DNA of 14,435 nucleotides. It comes from Methanomassiliicoccales archaeon. Its GTDB lineage: Archaea; Thermoplasmatota; Thermoplasmata; Methanomassiliicoccales; UBA472. A program made the position numbers and the translations under genes. Under the pieces are notes generated by a model. It had not been told where the DNA came from. It worked only from the letters and a program-made list of their open reading frames with translations, and ran no database searches. Of the stretch, positions 13,542 to 14,435 are shown piece by piece (the stretch's first letter is position 1; each line of letters starts with the position of its first letter). The stretch spans positions 1 to 14,435 of the forward strand of contig DUJZ01000033.1 of NCBI GenBank assembly GCA_013329565.1. The letters run 5' to 3'.

Positions 13542-14435
13542 TTAAGCTTCTCCTTTCCTGACTATCTTGAGCCCGGAGAAGTTAAAGACGCTCTCGGGGC
13601 ACACGGACTGGCAGTTCTTGCAGGCGGTTCCCAGGCAATGCTCGGTGTTTATCCTGATCTGGTATTTCTTGTCGGAGATGGTGGACACCTGCAAGGCGCA
13701 TTCCGGGCATTCCTTCTGGCACTTCTTGCAGCCGATGCAGCCCTCGAACGAGCCCATGAGATACACGCCGACATCGTCCAAGGTCTTCAGGCCGCGGGCG
13801 CCGATGACCGGGATATCCGACAGCACGAGGCGGACTATCTCCTTCGGGCGGACGATATCGGGCAGCGGGCGTAAGCCGGCGTACTGGACCATCTCGTTGT
13901 ACATGTCCATGGACATGCCCTCCGTCCAGTAGGCGAGCTCGTTGACGTATATGTCCTCGAACACCTTGCTGGTGGCGAACATGATATGCTTGCTCGATAT
14001 GGCGTTGGCCACGTCCTGCATCTTGTCCAGGCCGTCGTCGTCCACCAGGATGTCGTAGGACATCATCAGCGAGGTGTTTCCTGCCTGTACCGTTTTCTCC
14101 AGGACCCTCGGGATGAGCCCGACGGTCTGCGCCTTGATCGGGTCGACGTACGTACCGGACGCTCCGGCCATGTACATGGTCCTGATCTCCGCGTCATCAA
14201 CGCCGACCTCTTCGATCAGAGTGCGGTGCCCGGCTCGGATGGCCCCGATGGCCTTTCCCGCCTCCCGTACGTCCTCCTCGCCGAAGTAGATGCCGTTGGT
14301 GAGGTGTATCTTGCGGTCAGTGGTGTCTATGTAGGGCAGTTTGATCACACCGGTCTCCAGGCCGATGGCCATGGCCGCTACCGTTCCGGTGCCGGTAATT
14401 CCGCGGGCGACCACCCCGTCCAGGCGCTGCTCCTC
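13542..14435 (-). CDS. ramA: RamA-like reductive activator of corrinoid proteins, N-terminus cut by window edge
   Basis: The last 297 residues of a longer protein (RamA is about 540); the frame is open to the window edge, so the GTG at 14414 is internal. The ASKHA-like DUF4445/RACo core is visible: RGITGTGTVAAMAIGL, FGEEDVREAGKAIGAIRAGH (AKaAI-aGi pattern) and MYMAGASGTYVDPIKAQTVG, then AGNTSL. The C-terminus has two ferredoxin-type motifs: Cys233-x2-Cys-x2-Cys-x3-Cys-Pro, then Cys267-x4-Cys-x2-Cys-x3-Cys-Pro (numbered from the first visible residue). This C-terminal double cluster is the RamA form, which uses ATP to reduce inactive Co(II) corrinoids to Co(I). A methanogenesis-marker relative of the same superfamily is the alternative. 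It is followed directly by the COG1237 gene. Confidence 0.75.
   Translation of the reverse strand, partial: EEQRLDGVVARGITGTGTVAAMAIGLETGVIKLPYIDTTDRKIHLTNGIYFGEEDVREAGKAIGAIRAGHRTLIEEVGVDDAEIRTMYMAGASGTYVDPIKAQTVGLIPRVLEKTVQAGNTSLMMSYDILVDDDGLDKMQDVANAISSKHIMFATSKVFEDIYVNELAYWTEGMSMDMYNEMVQYAGLRPLPDIVRPKEIVRLVLSDIPVIGARGLKTLDDVGVYLMGSFEGCIGCKKCQKECPECALQVSTISDKKYQIRINTEHCLGTACKNCQSVCPESVFNFSGLKIVRKGEA

Noticed and set aside
1-14435. tRNA or rRNA genes, CRISPR arrays, insertion sequences, integrase sites
   Set aside because: No regularly spaced repeats, transposase or integrase genes, or recognisable tRNA/rRNA segments were seen; almost all the window is occupied by protein genes.

Overview
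The window is a chromosomal segment of a methanogenic archaeon. It carries a complete methyl-coenzyme M reductase operon (mcrB-mcrD-mcrG-mcrA, minus strand, no mcrC) and several methanogen-linked accessory genes. GC-rich coding DNA, AT-rich archaeal TATA boxes, a soluble MtrA/MtrH pair instead of a membrane Mtr complex, and a RamA-type corrinoid activator together suggest an H2-dependent methylotrophic methanogen. Methanomassiliicoccales (Thermoplasmatota) is my best guess. This is inference from gene content; no phylogeny was run.

Layout. (1) Positions 1-4408, minus strand: mcrBDGA, followed 8 nt later by a small DUF2098-like gene cut by the window edge. A 262-bp AT-rich control region (4409-4670) lies upstream of mcrB and holds two perfect inverted repeats, a TATA box and a leader hairpin. 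(2) Positions 4671-7039, minus strand: an Lrp/AsnC regulator, ycaO and tfuA. YcaO and TfuA together install the thioglycine of McrA, so the modifying enzymes sit directly upstream of their substrate. (3) Positions 7149-8743, minus strand: a DUF169 cysteine-rich protein and a SAM-methyltransferase-like protein that may be another MCR-modification enzyme. (4) Positions 8839-9831, plus strand: a membrane protein of DUF1616 type with a sequon-rich external domain, meeting head-on two small/unknown cysteine-containing genes (9832-10885, minus). (5) Positions 11040-12699, plus strand: a tightly coupled pair, a soluble MtrA-like corrinoid protein with a novel C-terminal domain and an MtrH-like methyltransferase. 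They converge on a minus-strand pair: a RamA-like corrinoid activator (cut by the right edge) and a COG1237 metallo-beta-lactamase-fold protein whose start codon directly follows the ramA stop.

How the parts may work together. MCR catalyses the final methane-forming step; YcaO/TfuA, and possibly the methyltransferase, mature McrA. The right-hand genes look like a soluble corrinoid methyl-transfer module (corrinoid carrier, methyltransferase, reductive activator) separate from the Na+-pumping Mtr complex; its methyl donor and acceptor cannot be read from the sequence. Most genes are packed with 0-60 nt gaps. The divergent regions at 8744-8838 and 10886-11039 carry well-placed TATA boxes, several implying leaderless or near-leaderless transcripts.
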